Assembly (NCBI GenBank): GCA_009829735.1 | Contig: CM020618.1 | Span: 38,416,894-38,480,893, forward strand | DNA: 64,000 bases | Source: Pyropia yezoensis | Taxonomy: Eukaryota > Rhodophyta > Bangiophyceae > Bangiales > Bangiaceae | Direction: 5' to 3' | Shown: positions 1-11,296 of the stretch, in pieces | Layout of the letters: every line of letters starts with the position of its first letter | How positions within the stretch are numbered: the first letter of the stretch is position 1 | Program-made: the position numbers and the translations under genes | The notes under the pieces: generated by a model | The model's database searches: none | Seen by the model: the letters and a program-made list of their open reading frames with translations, nothing else | Told to the model about the DNA's origin: nothing

Positions 1-2459
1 AGCACTGCGACCGACGCACACCCCGCGGCCGGCCACTGCCCGGAAGGGCGCGTTGGCGGTAGAGTGAACTGTAGAGTTAGACGTGTGCTGCTCGGTGGTG
101 GGGGGAACTGCCCAGCCGCCGGGTCCCCCGCCGCCGAGCCGGCCGCAGACACTTCCCGCAGCGGAGTTGCGCTTTGCGAAGGCGTGGGGGTCCCCTTGTC
201 CGTGCCTCCGACTGGCTCCTCCCTGACCCCCCTGCGGGGGCTCGCTACCAGCTGCACCTGCAAAGGGCGCATCCATCGCCGCCAAGAAAAAGGCGGCACG
301 CACCGCCTGCCCCACCCATGACACTGCGAGCCGGCTGCGAACTCCTCGCCCGATACACCCTAAAAAAATATCCCACTGGCGGCGGAGGGCGAAAAGTAGG
401 GCGAAAGAGGCAACGCCGCAACGCCGCCGACGTGCACACGCCCCACGGGCGCGCTCTGACCACAAAAAAAACCTCCTCGCCCGAGACTCCGCACGCGAGA
501 AGCAGTGTCAAGACCGCCGCGCTCTCGCGGCCTCTGTGGCCGCCGAAGAGCGGTAGCTCCCAGGCGACTGCACAACACTGGCCAGAAACATGCTGCCAAG
601 CCAGAAACTGACCCCAGAGGTGACACGGCGTTGATAGACAGTGGCGTAGGACGCCGGCCGGGCGCACGCGCGGGCTTGACCGGTGCTGAGGTCGCCGGAG
701 AGGCGCATAGAAGGCGGTCCCGCGTTCGGCGGCCGCGCAAGAAGCTTTGAAAGCCCACGCTCCGCGGAGTGCCCAACCGAGATTGCGCAGAACGAGGCAC
801 ACAGACGAGGCAGGCAGGAGGTGTGGCCGCGTCGGGGCGACGGTGCTTGGGCGCGAAACGCCGAAGTGCCTCATGGATGCGTGGGGCGCAGCTGCGCGTC
901 GGCGGACGGCCATGCCTCATAGGCGACACACGATGCGCCCGACGGGGTCGCGTCCCAGTCGGCCAGGAAGCCGGCGAAGGGGGCCCAGAGGCCGACCCCG
1001 ACCGGCGTCGGGGCGGCCCACCGTGCCCGTGTCGCCCGTGTACCCTCCTACCCGCTGCCACCATTCGCCCTTCCACCACCCGACACAGGCTTGACAACTC
1101 CGCGCCAGGAGAAAGGGGCACGGCCCGCCCGCAAAGGCTCTTGCTGGAGCGAATCGTGAACAGGTAACCCCTCCCTTACGAGCCCCCCCAAGGCCCCGAA
1201 GCCCCCCCCCCCTCGCGGTGGACAGTGCTTACCTCGCACACGAAGACGTATACGAATTGCATCCCAAGCTGCTCCGTCTGCCGTAACCAGCGCACGCCAG
1301 GTGGTTCGCGTGCACAAAAACCCCTCACACTGGTGCGCTACGGGCACCTTTCGATAAAAGAGAACGACAAGCAAGTCCGCCACCCCCTTCCACACTCATT
1401 GCCAGCCCACCAAGGCCACCTCCCCCGTTTACAGCTTGCTCACCCCACTGTGGACAGGACGCTCGGGTCACGCATACAAGTGCTTCGAGGCCCAAGTAGC
1501 AGTGTACGAGCCGTGCTTCATGGGGATGCTGCAAGTGGCAGTGCGCAGTGAATCGACGTGGTGCTGCCACGTGACTGTAGCCCAATCACATTGATCCCCA
1601 CCTTTCCCAGCTCGGTGTCCTGTGGTGGGTCAGCCGGCCAGCACACCCGCCACCGCATTCCCGTCTCCCATTCCTGGGACGCACACAGGCACTGACGCGA
1701 CCTTTCCTTTGACGCGCGAAGCCCGATGCCACCAAGCAGCCGAACAGCCAAACAACGTCTCCCCATCACACCGCGATCTCGTCGCCACGTGAGCGGCCCG
1801 AGAGTGCTCCAACGCAATCAGGCTGCCCAGGTCGAGCGTGTCTTCGTCAGATGACGCACGCACGGGCACGCCGGGCGTCTCATCAGGCCGCAAGAGGCCA
1901 CAAACACGAATTCTTGTCCCAATATGGGCACATATTGCGGCTGTAGTCGGGTACACGTGGCACACTCGATCGATCCACCAACTGTGAATTACCACGATCG
2001 CGCCCATAATTGCTCTCTTTCACACAGATTGCAGCCGATTCAGCGACGACCGCGGGCGATTCATTCGACGATCGATGCATGACCGCTCCATTTTGCGACA
2101 CTCGGACCATGGAACTTGGCCCTGCGGGCATCCATTCCGCGAAACGCAACGTGACGCGGCGAAATCGGCAGACCGTTCGCGCACATTGTTGGGCGAAGCC
2201 AACTTTCGCGTTCGGGACATCGCGACTCCGGAAACGCGCAGTAGCCCCCGTTTCTGCTCAAGTCCTTTGTCGCTTGCTCTCCACCTGGCCCTGAGATTGT
2301 CCAAGGCGTATGCCCACGAGCTGCAGCCACTCAGCGCGGCACACGTCGCATTCTGAATTGTCGCGGGTTAAGAAATGTGGCGCCCGGGTATGACGACGGT
2401 GGACGTGCTCTAACTATCGCGCACGAGCCGCGCCCACGTCCCGTTCGTTGTCCTCTGCG
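1..2459. other. No gene recognised
   Basis: Overlapping open frames occur on both strands (a 253-codon frame on the minus strand at 360-1121 is the longest), but none shows a domain, a convincing start or a consistent codon pattern. GC content falls toward 1.6-2.5 kb. No RNA gene or repeat was recognised. Confidence 0.5.
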
Positions 2460-2524
2460 CAGTGCCCGTTGTTGCGGGATCCACCGCAAACGCGTTTTGA
2501 CCCCGGAACCGTTGTTGAGACCTC
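2460..2524 (-). repeat. Left arm of inverted repeat
   Basis: Reverse complement of 3552-3617 with roughly four mismatches, centred on a GGATCC site. Similarity stops abruptly at the outer edge near 2460. Confidence 0.6.
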
Positions 2525-3551
2525 GTAAAAGCTAGTTGAGGGGCGCCGCGGCGCCGTCTCGCCCGGGTGAAACGACCCCAAACCTGGGCTCAGTATCGCA
2601 CTTAATGACAAAGAATTCCCACGAAGTGCATACTATTAGAGGGGTAGGCTCGCTATTAGGAGCGCCGGAAGTATTACTACAGCACTCAGACGTACTACTG
2701 CTGGGTCCAGAAGTCCCAGAGGAAATGCTCATCGGGAAGAACAACGCGCCGCCGTTGGCTTGTCACAGAGGCGCCAACACCCGTGGCGAGCCCCCCCCGC
2801 GTGCATACCATGGCTGCGTCACTGCGCGCATCACTTGGTCCATCAGGCTCACGCTGGTGGGAGGCGGCGGCGGGGGCTGGGCATGGTCGGCGCGGCGGCG
2901 GCAAGGGTCGCGCGTGGAGTACGGGCGGCCGCGGTGGGCACGGTGGGAGAGTTCTTGGGGGGGGGGATGCCGCTGCCAGCTCAACCACCAGCACACCTCA
3001 GCTGCGCGAGTGGGCGGCTGCCGCCGTTCCTCATGGCTTGGCGGCGATTGCAATGGTCGTTGCAGGCCGCGGGGTGGGATGCGAGGGTGCTGGTGTTCTT
3101 CCTCTTGTTGGGCCTTGTATGGGAGTTGCCTCCGACATTCCTTGCCCACTCCATATCGCGGCCTGAAAGCTGACTATGAGCGAGGCTGCGAACTCCTGAT
3201 GCGCGCAAAAATATGCTCAGTAAGCTCGTGAAAGCGCAATTAGAGACCCGTCTTCCGGGCCATGCTTGCTGTACTGCTCCTTAGTAGAGGTCCAGACGCC
3301 TTAATGCAGACGCTCCTGTCACGGCAGAGGGCTTGTTGAACGCTTGTCAAACCTTGTTATTTCTTCGGGGTGGGTACGTCCTCTATTTTTTTTTTACATC
3401 TTCTGGTACGCACCGCCGAGGGCCGTCTCGTCATACGACGAAACCCATGTTCCAGAGACGTATAGATGCATCCAACAAGGGTCAAAGGCAAAAATCATAT
3501 TCGACCGGCCTGTACGGGGGTGTGAAGGGGGGTGTAGAGGGCTACTTAACA

Positions 3552-3617
3552 AGGTCTCAACAACGATTCCGGGGTCAAAACGCGCTTGCGGTGGATCCCG
3601 CAACAACGAGCACTGCG
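3552..3617 (+). repeat. Right arm of inverted repeat
   Basis: Partner of the arm at 2460-2524. It is followed by unrelated sequence after the shared GCACTGCGC. Confidence 0.6.
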
Positions 3618-4606
3618 CTGTGGCACCCGGCGGCGCAGTGGGGTCTAAAGAGGGACCACCGATTTCTTGCATTCCGGGTGTTTTTCTCTTGCGCAGGATT
3701 TTGCAACCCCCTCTCAGTGCTTGAAGAATGTCGATTTTGAGGACTAAACTTGCTTTACGCTTCCAGATGCAAGTTGCACAAGCCCGCATGGATGGTGCTT
3801 GTCTGCGCCGGAAGCGCACGACCCTCAGTTTCCTTGTGGTATCGACAGAACAACTTGCGAGCTTGTGAAGCGCTCCCTGAAGAGGGAATGGAAAAGGTTA
3901 CATCTGGGATCTGTTCTGCACAGCAAGCACTGCACCCACAAGCAACGGACGATGCAGGTCTGTATCCCACTGCAGGGCGCCCCCAGAGCAGGAAATAAAA
4001 TCTCCCAGCATTCCGTTTGGAACTGCGACCAGTCATATGTTCTCACTCGTGACAGCGGAGTCATCCGGGCCGTTCTATTGGACACTAGCGGAGAAAGAGT
4101 AAGGATCAGTCACGGGAGATTTTTCGCTCGTCCCGAAGAGCACGGCCGACCTGGGTTGTCCTCTTGTTGTGCCCTGCAAGAAGTTGCGCTGCGCAGCAAT
4201 CTCAGGAATCTTTCTTGCGCCCGCGATGCAAACTCAGCGTCGCTAAAAGCAAGGTTTCGAGCCAGGACCCCGCTTGCTCGTGGTCCTGGCTCAAGCCCCA
4301 CTGCGCGGCGTGGCGCTCGCGGCGGGCATTCCCTTTTGGCTCGCCTGGAGCAGCGACGTGGGCGGTGGCGTCACCCTGGCGCCTGGAGCCGCGATGCGGG
4401 CGGCGGCGTTGGCCGGGCGGCGGCGTCGCCGCCCCCGAGGGGGGGACCGTCTGCCCCGCGGTGTACGTGCGGCCGCTGGTGCGTGGCTCAGAGGGCGGGC
4501 GGGGGGTGTCAGCGGCCCCAAGCGAAAAGAGAGAGCAGAAAAAATACCAGCCCACACCGCCAGCAGCTACGGTACCTCTGCATGCTACGCCTCCCGCTGG
4601 TCCCCA
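3618..4606. other. No secure gene; one hairpin
   Basis: A plus-strand frame is open from about 3799 but lacks an ATG near its start and shows no family signature. The only clear structure is the hairpin at 4259-4292. Confidence 0.45.
4259..4292. repeat. 11-bp perfect inverted repeat (hairpin)
   Basis: GAGCCAGGACC at 4259-4269 is followed after a 12-base loop by GGTCCTGGCTC at 4282-4292. A stable stem-loop is possible in DNA or RNA. The function is unknown. Confidence 0.6.
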
Positions 4607-5950
4607 TCATCCGCCGAGGCCCCCCCCGAAATGGTCGCCAGCGCGGCGGGGCAGCGGACGCGGCGGGCGCGCACCGGCGCCACGGCGGCGGCGGCGCCGC
4701 GGCCCACCCGCGACAGCCACCCGTCGCGGGCGGCGCACGCGGCCGCCCCCCCCCCGCCGACGCCGCCATGCAGGGGGGAGCGGGCACAGCCGCCCCCTGC
4801 CGGGCACGCCCCCCTGGCAGGGCCGCCGCACCCGCCAAGGCCGCCGCCGCCGCCGTGGCCACCCGCACGGCTGCTCCTCCTGCGGCCGCCGCCCGCGCAC
4901 GCCGGCGACCTCCAACCGCTGCGGAGCCCACACTACCCGCTCCCCGCCCGCCTCTCCCGCCTCGAACCACCGCTGCAGGGGCCCCACCTCCAACGCCACC
5001 TCGCGCAGCGGCGACCGGCGCAAACGTTCCCACTCCATCACTCTCACCCAGCATGCCCCCCCCCCCCCCCGTTCCCGCACCTCGTCCCCCGATAACCGCT
5101 GCTCCGCCAGAGCCGCTGCCGCGCTGAGCAGCTGCACGTGCTCCGCTCCGGCGACCGCCCCGCCCAGCAGCTGCACTCGCACTGCCCCTGCCACGGCCAG
5201 CGTGGCGAGCAATACCTGGTGCTGCCGCCCACCCTCCGGACTCACCCATAGCGCCCCCCCCCCGCTCCCCCCCCCCTTCTTCCTCCACAGCACCTGTTCC
5301 TCCCCTGCCCCCTCCGCACCGCGCGGCTGCAGCTGGTCCGCCCCTGCCGCCGCTGCGCCGCGCGGCCACAGCTGGTACGCCCCTACCGCCGCCGCGCGTG
5401 GCAGCTCCAGCTTCTCCACCCGTTCCGCCGACACGCCCGGTGTCGACTGGCGGCACCCGCCTCAGTCCACCTCGGCCTCCAAAGGTGCCCTCTTCTACCC
5501 CCGCCCTCAGCGTAGCGCCCCCCCCCCCCCCTGGCGTGTCACGATCTGCTGTCATGGTGCCCACAACAGGTTCCCTTCCCATGCGGCGCGCCGCGGTACC
5601 CAATGCGCCGCTGGCACCGCCACGCCCGGCCACTCCCACCGACGCCGAGTGGCTCCCGCCGCTCATGCGGTACGACATGCCACGGGAAAGTAAGGAGCAG
5701 GCCCCCCAGCTGTTGCAACACGTCGCCAGAGGCGGCTCACGCTGCTCTATGTACAACACGGCGTGGCACAGGCTGTCTGCAGATTGTCTGGTGAAAGAGA
5801 CGCCAGGCTGTAGACCGCTGTCCTTGATGGCGTCCCGTAACAGAGCCCGCATACGTTTCGCATCCGAGGCCGAATATCCGAGGTGTCCGTCCTTGAAAAT
5901 CCGAATCTTGGCAATAGTTTTCTCGGGTGCATCCACGGTGCGAGCCAAAC
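4607..5950 (-). CDS. Possible multi-part gene of unknown function
   Basis: Two stretches look like real coding sequence on the minus strand. At about 5950-5740 the translation has a natural composition (segments TIAKIRIFKDGHLGYSASD and MRALLRDAIKD), with charged helices and hydrophobic spacing. At about 5434-4790 another frame uses CTG, GAG, CAG and GTG codons like the confirmed genes. The second frame is preceded by an in-frame stop (TGA near 5460 on the minus strand) and opens with GTG, so the parts would have to be joined by splicing or are separated by a frameshift. No domain is recognised. The opposite strand is also open at 5398-5964 and cannot be excluded. Boundaries are approximate. 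Confidence 0.3.
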
Positions 5951-7162
5951 TGCTGTCAACTTGAAGGCCCCCCCATCCGTTCGTGCGACGCTTGCTACGA
6001 CGGCCGGAGAGGACGGCAGCCGCGGCCGCCCGCGCGCATGCCGCGGGGCCTTCATCGTCCTCAACCCCCCGTCCCACGTCAGCGCCGCGGCCAGGATCCT
6101 CCCCGAGTGCCCTTGACGCTGCGGCCGCCGGAGAGGCTCCGGGAAGACGCCGCCAAGCCGCTCGGCCCGACGGAGCACCAGCCGCGGCGAGTGCTGGCGC
6201 TGCCAGGGGGGGGCATGGGCCGGCTGCTGATGCACCGCGGCTCGACGGAGAGCCGGCCGCAGCGGAGCCTCGCGGGGGGACTGGCACGGAAGAAGGGGTG
6301 GCGGCTTCCGCGCGGCGTGATGAAGCGTAGGCGAAAGCACGGCCTGGAGGGTTGATGGGAGGCGGGGAGCGGGGGGGAGGGGGGGGGGGAGGGGGGGGGG
6401 GAAGGGGGAGGCGCCGTGCCTGCACGGCTGGCAGGCAGGCTGGCAGCGACAGTGGCGGCCGTGCGGATGGAGCTCGCGTCTAGACATGCATCAGTCAAAG
6501 TACGCAGAACAAGAAGTAGCATAGAATGCGGGTGGGGAATGTCAGTACTAGCCAGGTAGTGGACGTCGGAGTGAGGCACGGCAAAGGGCACGCCGCGTCC
6601 CAAGGCGCCAAAAAGATATACGAGCCTGCCCGCCGTGTCCCCCAGTGCAGGTAACAATTAACTTGTTCGTGGCTGCCGCTCACTGGTTGACGACCGCTTG
6701 ACTCGAGCCATGTTGATGGTGTGCTCGGCACCAAGAGAAGTTGGAAAGAGCGTCCACATGTGCGTGCAGGAGAGCCAGACGACGCCGTCGTGGCGCACGC
6801 GGATCGCTGGAACGCGTTGTCCCCGTCCTCCAGCAACAAGCAGTCACGGCTACTTTTCAAATTCCCTGAATACATGTAGAAGTCAGAGACATCTGTCCGA
6901 CAGAAAAAGCCGACGCGATGATATCATCGGCCATATGTAAGCTCTGAGCCACACGTGCCAGACGTGAGGTCGGGGAGCCACATCGCTCGGAGCAGCGCTG
7001 GAGGCACCCGGAAACGTCCAGCAAGTCCCACGCTCAGGCCATGATCCTTGCTGGCCTGAATGGGCCACGTTTCGACGCCAGCTCGGACAGAGCACAGCCT
7101 GGGGAGTACATGTAGCCTGCCTCCGAGACTTCGCAACGAGCCGACTCGCGGCGCGATCCACA
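5951..7162. other. No gene recognised
   Basis: Contains a G-rich tract at 6359-6410 and mixed-composition sequence to about 7160. Short open frames exist on both strands without recognisable features. Confidence 0.5.
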
Positions 7163-7163
7163 A

Positions 7164-7221
7164 ACCTCGATATCAAGGATTAAACATAGATATCGAGGTC
7201 GTAAAACCTGGATATCGAGGT
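7164..7221. repeat. Clustered ACCTCGATATC inverted/direct repeats
   Basis: The word AACCTCGATATC (7164-7175) is followed by GATATCGAGGTC (about 7190) and GATATCGAGGTT (about 7211), then a run of thirteen T. The three copies form alternative hairpins. The cluster lies just upstream of the Popeye-domain frame and could be a mobile-element end or a regulatory cluster. Confidence 0.55.
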
Positions 7222-7324
7222 TTTTTTTTTTTGTAGGGCCCGCGGGGGCACCGCCGTCGCCGTCGGCGGCGGCAGTGGCGCCACGGCGGCGGCGGCGGCG
7301 GCGGGAGCGGCGGCGGCGGCGCCC

Positions 7325-7975
7325 CTGCCCCCCCCCTCCTCCTCCACGTGGCGCGCCGCGGCGGCTGCGTGGCGGGCGCGCACACTCGGCGCCGGCCGGC
7401 GGGCGCCCGTCCTCCCCCCCCGGGCGGCGTCGGTGCTGGGCAATGCGAGCTTTGTGCTCGTCGCCCTCTACTTCCTATCGGGCGACATGCTGACGCTCCG
7501 CGCCCTCAACGTCACGGCGAGCGTGCTGATGCTGGCGTTCAACGCGTTTGCGCTGGAGCGCCCCGTGTGGCTGGCCCTCCGGTGGGGCACCCTCTTTGTG
7601 GCCATCAACGCCGCGCACATTGGGGTGCTGCTGCGGGAGCGGGCGGCGGGGCTTGCCATGCCCGCCGCCGCCCGCGACGCGTACGACCGGTGGTACCGGG
7701 GGGGGGGGATGTGCGAGCGCGCGTTTGTGCGGCTCGTCGACGCGGGGGCGGTGGTGCAGCTGCGGCGGGGCGACCGGCTGACGTCGGGGGGGGAGCCCAA
7801 CGGCGGTCTGTGGCTGGTCACCGACGGCGCCGTGCGGGTGGCGGTGGGGGGGGTGGTCGTCGCGCGGGCGCAGACGGCGGGCAGCTGGGTGGGGGAGCGG
7901 GGGTTCTTGCGGGGGCAGACCCTCAAGAGCCTCAACGCCGCGTGTGGGCGCCCGTCGCCGGCGGCGGCGGTACGT
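7325..7975 (+). pseudogene. Popeye-domain (POPDC-like) gene, 3'-truncated
   Basis: From about 7433 the frame reads like a Popeye domain. It has an LGNASF motif, a first hydrophobic helix, LSGDMLTLRAL, a second and third hydrophobic segment (LMLAFNAFAL; LRWGTLFVAINAAHIGVLL), the LLRERAAG helix, and then a beta-rich cyclic-nucleotide-binding-like part (RGDRLTSGGEPNGGLWLV, GSWVGERGFLRG). In animals POPDC proteins are membrane proteins that bind cAMP through this domain. The frame runs upstream to about 7325 without an ATG. After about 7960 the expected last strands and helix are replaced by a poly-G run and by sequence antisense to the next gene. Either a 5' exon and a 3' exon are missing from view or the copy is a truncated pseudogene. 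The domain call is fairly strong; gene integrity is doubtful. Confidence 0.55.
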
Positions 7976-8129
7976 GGGCGGCAACGCCAGACGAAGGGGG
8001 GGGGGGGGGGGGGGTGCCGCGCTGCGGGTGCGCCGCCGGGCCGGGCCGGTCGCGGCGGGCGTGGACGCGGGGTGGTGGGGTGGGGTGGCGCAGGCGGCGC
8101 GGCGGCCCAGGCGGCGTGGGTGGACGCCC

Positions 8130-9987
8130 CAATGGGCCGCTGCTGTCACGGCCGGCCCCGACGGGCCGCCGCTGTGGCCGCCGCCGTCGCTGACCTCCAG
8201 CCGGATGTTGGTAGACCCGAGGGGGAACGCCGCCTTGACAGACAGGCCCGTGCCCAGCTGCTCCTGCGTTTCGTCATTAAACCACGTGGTGGCGACGAGG
8301 CGGCCGGGCGCACCATCCTCGGAAAAGGCGTGTGTGTGCGAGCGGTAGCCCGTCAGCTCCACCACCTCCTCCCCATCATCATCACGATCAATGGCGGGCG
8401 ACAGCTTGTCAATAATCGCGTGGGCCTTGTGCTCGGGCGGCAGGATCGGGGCGGCGGGCGCGTCGCCAACCTCAGGTGGGGAGTCCTCGATGTCGTTACC
8501 ACCATCTCGCAGCGCGTCATCAGCGTCGTCATCGCCAGCATCGGGCGGGGAGTCATCACCGTTGTCGCCAGCGTCGGACGAAGAGTCCTGCTCGTCGAAG
8601 TCATTAGCATCGAGCGGGGGGTCCTTCTCGTCGTCGCCAGCGTCAAGCGACGCGTCCTGCACGTCGCCAACGGCGCCGCTGGCGCCGTCACCGCTGGCGC
8701 TGCCGCCGCCGCCGTCGTCGGTATCCGCGTACCACGGGTCGACATCGCGATGCTGGCGGTACCGCCACTCCCCCCCACTTGACTGCGCGCCGCCCGCCGC
8801 CATCGTATCGCCCGCCGCCCCCCCGTGGTTGTCCCTCCCCCACGGGATCCCCACCACCACCTCCACCGCCGTCGGCAACGGGCTCTGCCGCACCCCCACC
8901 AGCGTCAGGCGCACCCCACCGCCAGCCCGCACGCCCGCCCCACCGGCCAGGCGGTAGGAGCGGACGAGGGCGGCGGCGCCGCCGCCCGCGACGGCAGCCA
9001 CATCCAGCCCCGCCTCCACGCGCTCCCCCCCCAGCCACACGTCAAAGACGCGCACGCCGGCCACCGCCGCGGGCGGCCACATCTCGGCCCAGTGGAGCCG
9101 CACCGTGACGGCGCCGCCGCCGTCACCGCCGCCGGCCGCCGCGACGGCGGGCGCCGCGGGGACGGGGAGGGTGCAGGAGAGGTTGCCCCCCGGTGCGAAG
9201 TGGTACGTCTGGTACAGCCCCGGCGTGTCGGTGCCGCCAACCGGCCGGCCGCGGCGGGCGGCCACGTACGTGGGCGCGGCGGTGGTGAGGGTGGCCGCGT
9301 CTTTGGGCGCCCAGCCGGGCGGCGCGGCGGCGGCGCCAACGCTCATGCGCCACGCGGGGGGGGCGGGCGTCGTCGGCATGGCCGCCGCCGGGTGCACCGC
9401 GGCGGCGGCGGCGGCGGCCGCAGCCGCGGCGGCACAGGCCGCCGTCACGACGGCTCCCGCCAACGCGCGGTGGTCCGCCGGTGGGGGCGCCCCCTCCTCC
9501 CACGGCACCGCGTCGGGGCAGGTGCGGGTGCCGCCGCCGCCGCCGCCGCCGCCGCACGCAGACGCCGCGGCGGCGTCGGCGGTGGAGCCGTTGGCGGTGC
9601 ACGTGCGGACGGGGGGCGGCCATGGAGCCCGCCGCCCCCGCCCCACCACACGACGGCTTGCAGCAGTCCCGGCTGGCCGTCACGGCGCGCACGCGCACCC
9701 ACCCGTCGGCGTCCCCGCCGCCGCCGCCGTCAGCGGGGGTGTCCCCGGCGGGGGAGCCGCACCACGTGCCGCCGCACAGGCCCGCACACCGTGCCGCCGA
9801 CGGGTCACCATAGTCGGCCCCGCCGGCAATGACCGCCAGGGCGCGCGCGCAGCGGGCGCAGCCGCCGTCGCCCATGCAGCAGCTGCCCGACGCGCCGCCG
9901 CCGGCCGCGTCCGCCTGGCGGCCGGCGGTGGGGGCGGCGACGGGGCCGCCACCGGCGCCACCGGCACCACCGGCCGTCGCCTGCCCA

Positions 9988-10019
<32 letters not shown>

Positions 10020-10157
10020 CGTCGTCGCCGTCGCTGCCGCTGCCGTGTCCGTCAGCGCCGCTGCAGCCGCCACGCCCACCGCCGCCACCGCCGCCACCGC
10101 CACCGCGGGGGCCCACAGCAGGGGCGGGCGGGGCGCGGGGGAGCGTGCGGGGACCAT
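8130..10157 (-). CDS. GH45-like / malectin / PKD-like secreted or anchored protein (frameshifted)
   Basis: Starts at the ATG at 10157 with a hydrophobic N-terminus (residues about 13-40), a signal peptide or anchor. A Cys-rich stretch follows, then DCCKPSC (Asp164-Cys170), the hallmark of the GH45 endoglucanase N-terminus. A frame change at about 9640 leads to PVRTCTANGS...ACGGGG...TRTCPDAVPW, the matching continuation in GH45. The rest of a GH45 catalytic domain, including its second Asp, is not seen. Next comes a malectin domain (about 9290-8840; YQTYHFAPGG, VRLHWAEMWPP, VRVFDVWLGGERV), an acidic repeat region (8660-8420; repeated DSPPDAGDD-like units) and a PKD-like domain (8400-8170; EEVVELTGYRSHTHAF, IRLEVSDGGG). 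Malectin domains bind oligosaccharides, so the protein probably acts on or binds wall glycans. The frameshift lies among G-runs and may be a sequence error. The 3' end is unresolved because the frame runs into the antisense of the Popeye-like gene. Confidence 0.6.
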
Positions 10158-11296
10158 CTCGCGACACGGTCAAGAGGGACGGGAATAGGGGGGGGGGGGG
10201 GGGGGGGGGGGGGGAGGGGGAAGAGGAAAGGGGGAATGGGGGGGGCCCAAGGGGAGGGCGGGGAGGGGGGGAGGGGGGGGGGGGGGGAAGGGGGAGGAGA
10301 TGGGGCAGGAGAGATGGCGGGCGGGGGGGGGGAGAGGGAAGAAGGGCGGCTTCCCCCCCCCCCCCCCGAGCCGCCGCTACGCGACCGGCCGCCGCCCGTC
10401 CCGGCCCCCTCCCCGTACCGTCGCCGCTGCCGCCGCTGCTGCGGGCTGCTTTGGCTGCTGCTGCTGCTGCCTGCCGTCGACGCGGCGGCCGCCACCGCCG
10501 CCCCCGCTGCGGTCACCGCGGCCGCGGCGGTGGGGGGGTGGTGGCCCCGTCCACCGTGGTGGCCCCGTCCCCCACCACCGCCGTCGATGCATCGCCGCTG
10601 GGGGGAAACAAGGGTCCCCGCCGGCCGACAACCCCCCCCTTCCCCCCATGACCCCCGCGGGCCATCGTCGCTGGGCAAAAGAGGCCTACAGTACATAGCC
10701 AGCCGCCGCCCGCCAAGTAGGTACCAGCAGGCTTCCCCCTCCCCCCCCGCCCTCCTCCCCCTGTAGGTGTGTACAGTACATACAGTATGTACAGGACAAG
10801 CAGGCCGGCGAGCAGTCGGGACTTTCCCAGTTTTTTTCGGCTGAAAAGTTCTTTCCCCCACCACGAAAGCAATGGCAACCAGCAGCAGCCGCCTGAATTG
10901 GTAGACGGGAGTAGCATTTTTGACGCGGAAGGCAGCTGTGGTCCACAGCCTGTGGACTTGGAGAAGTGGGTGCGCCAGCCACCAGAGCTGCCGCGTTGCC
11001 ATTTCACTCGGGGCTGCCTGCTGCTGCACCACCCGGCCGCCCTCTCCCGATGCGCCCGGCACCACCGCCGCCCGCGTCACACGCCCACACGCCCACACCC
11101 GCGCCGTGCGCCGTCGCGCCCCCCCCCCCCCCCCCCTTTCCTCGTGCGGTCCGCCCCTTCCATTCCCTCCCCCTGTCGGTGCCTTCCCTTTCCGTCTCTT
11201 TCTTTCCTCTTTCCGCCCAGGCCTCTGCACGTGGGCGCGTCGCGTCCCACCCCCCCCCCGCCCCCCCTCCCCGCCCCCCCTCGCCACGCCGGCAGC
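10158..11296. other. Low-complexity spacer between divergent genes
   Basis: G-runs and poly-G/A tracts at 10189-10345, proline-coding C-runs, and a GTAC-rich near-palindrome at 10769-10797. No gene was recognised. It separates the minus-strand GH45-like/malectin gene from the plus-strand DDRGK gene and should hold both promoters. Confidence 0.5.

Larger units (their letters stand above)
2460..3617. mobile_element. Element bounded by ~65-bp inverted repeats
   Basis: A block of about 65 bp at 2460-2524 reappears in reverse complement at 3552-3617. Shared pieces include GGTCTCAACAACG, TTCCGGGGTCAAAACGCG and TTGCGGTGGATCCCGCAACA, with only a few mismatches. The arms enclose about 1.0 kb. An open frame inside (about 2540-3229, +) shows no transposase motif. 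The simplest reading is a non-autonomous DNA transposon or two oppositely oriented fragments of one dispersed repeat. Target-site duplications could not be placed confidently. Confidence 0.5.

Noticed and set aside
9105-10766. 553-codon plus-strand frame
   Set aside because: It is antisense to the GH45-like/malectin gene and poly-G tracts; no motif.
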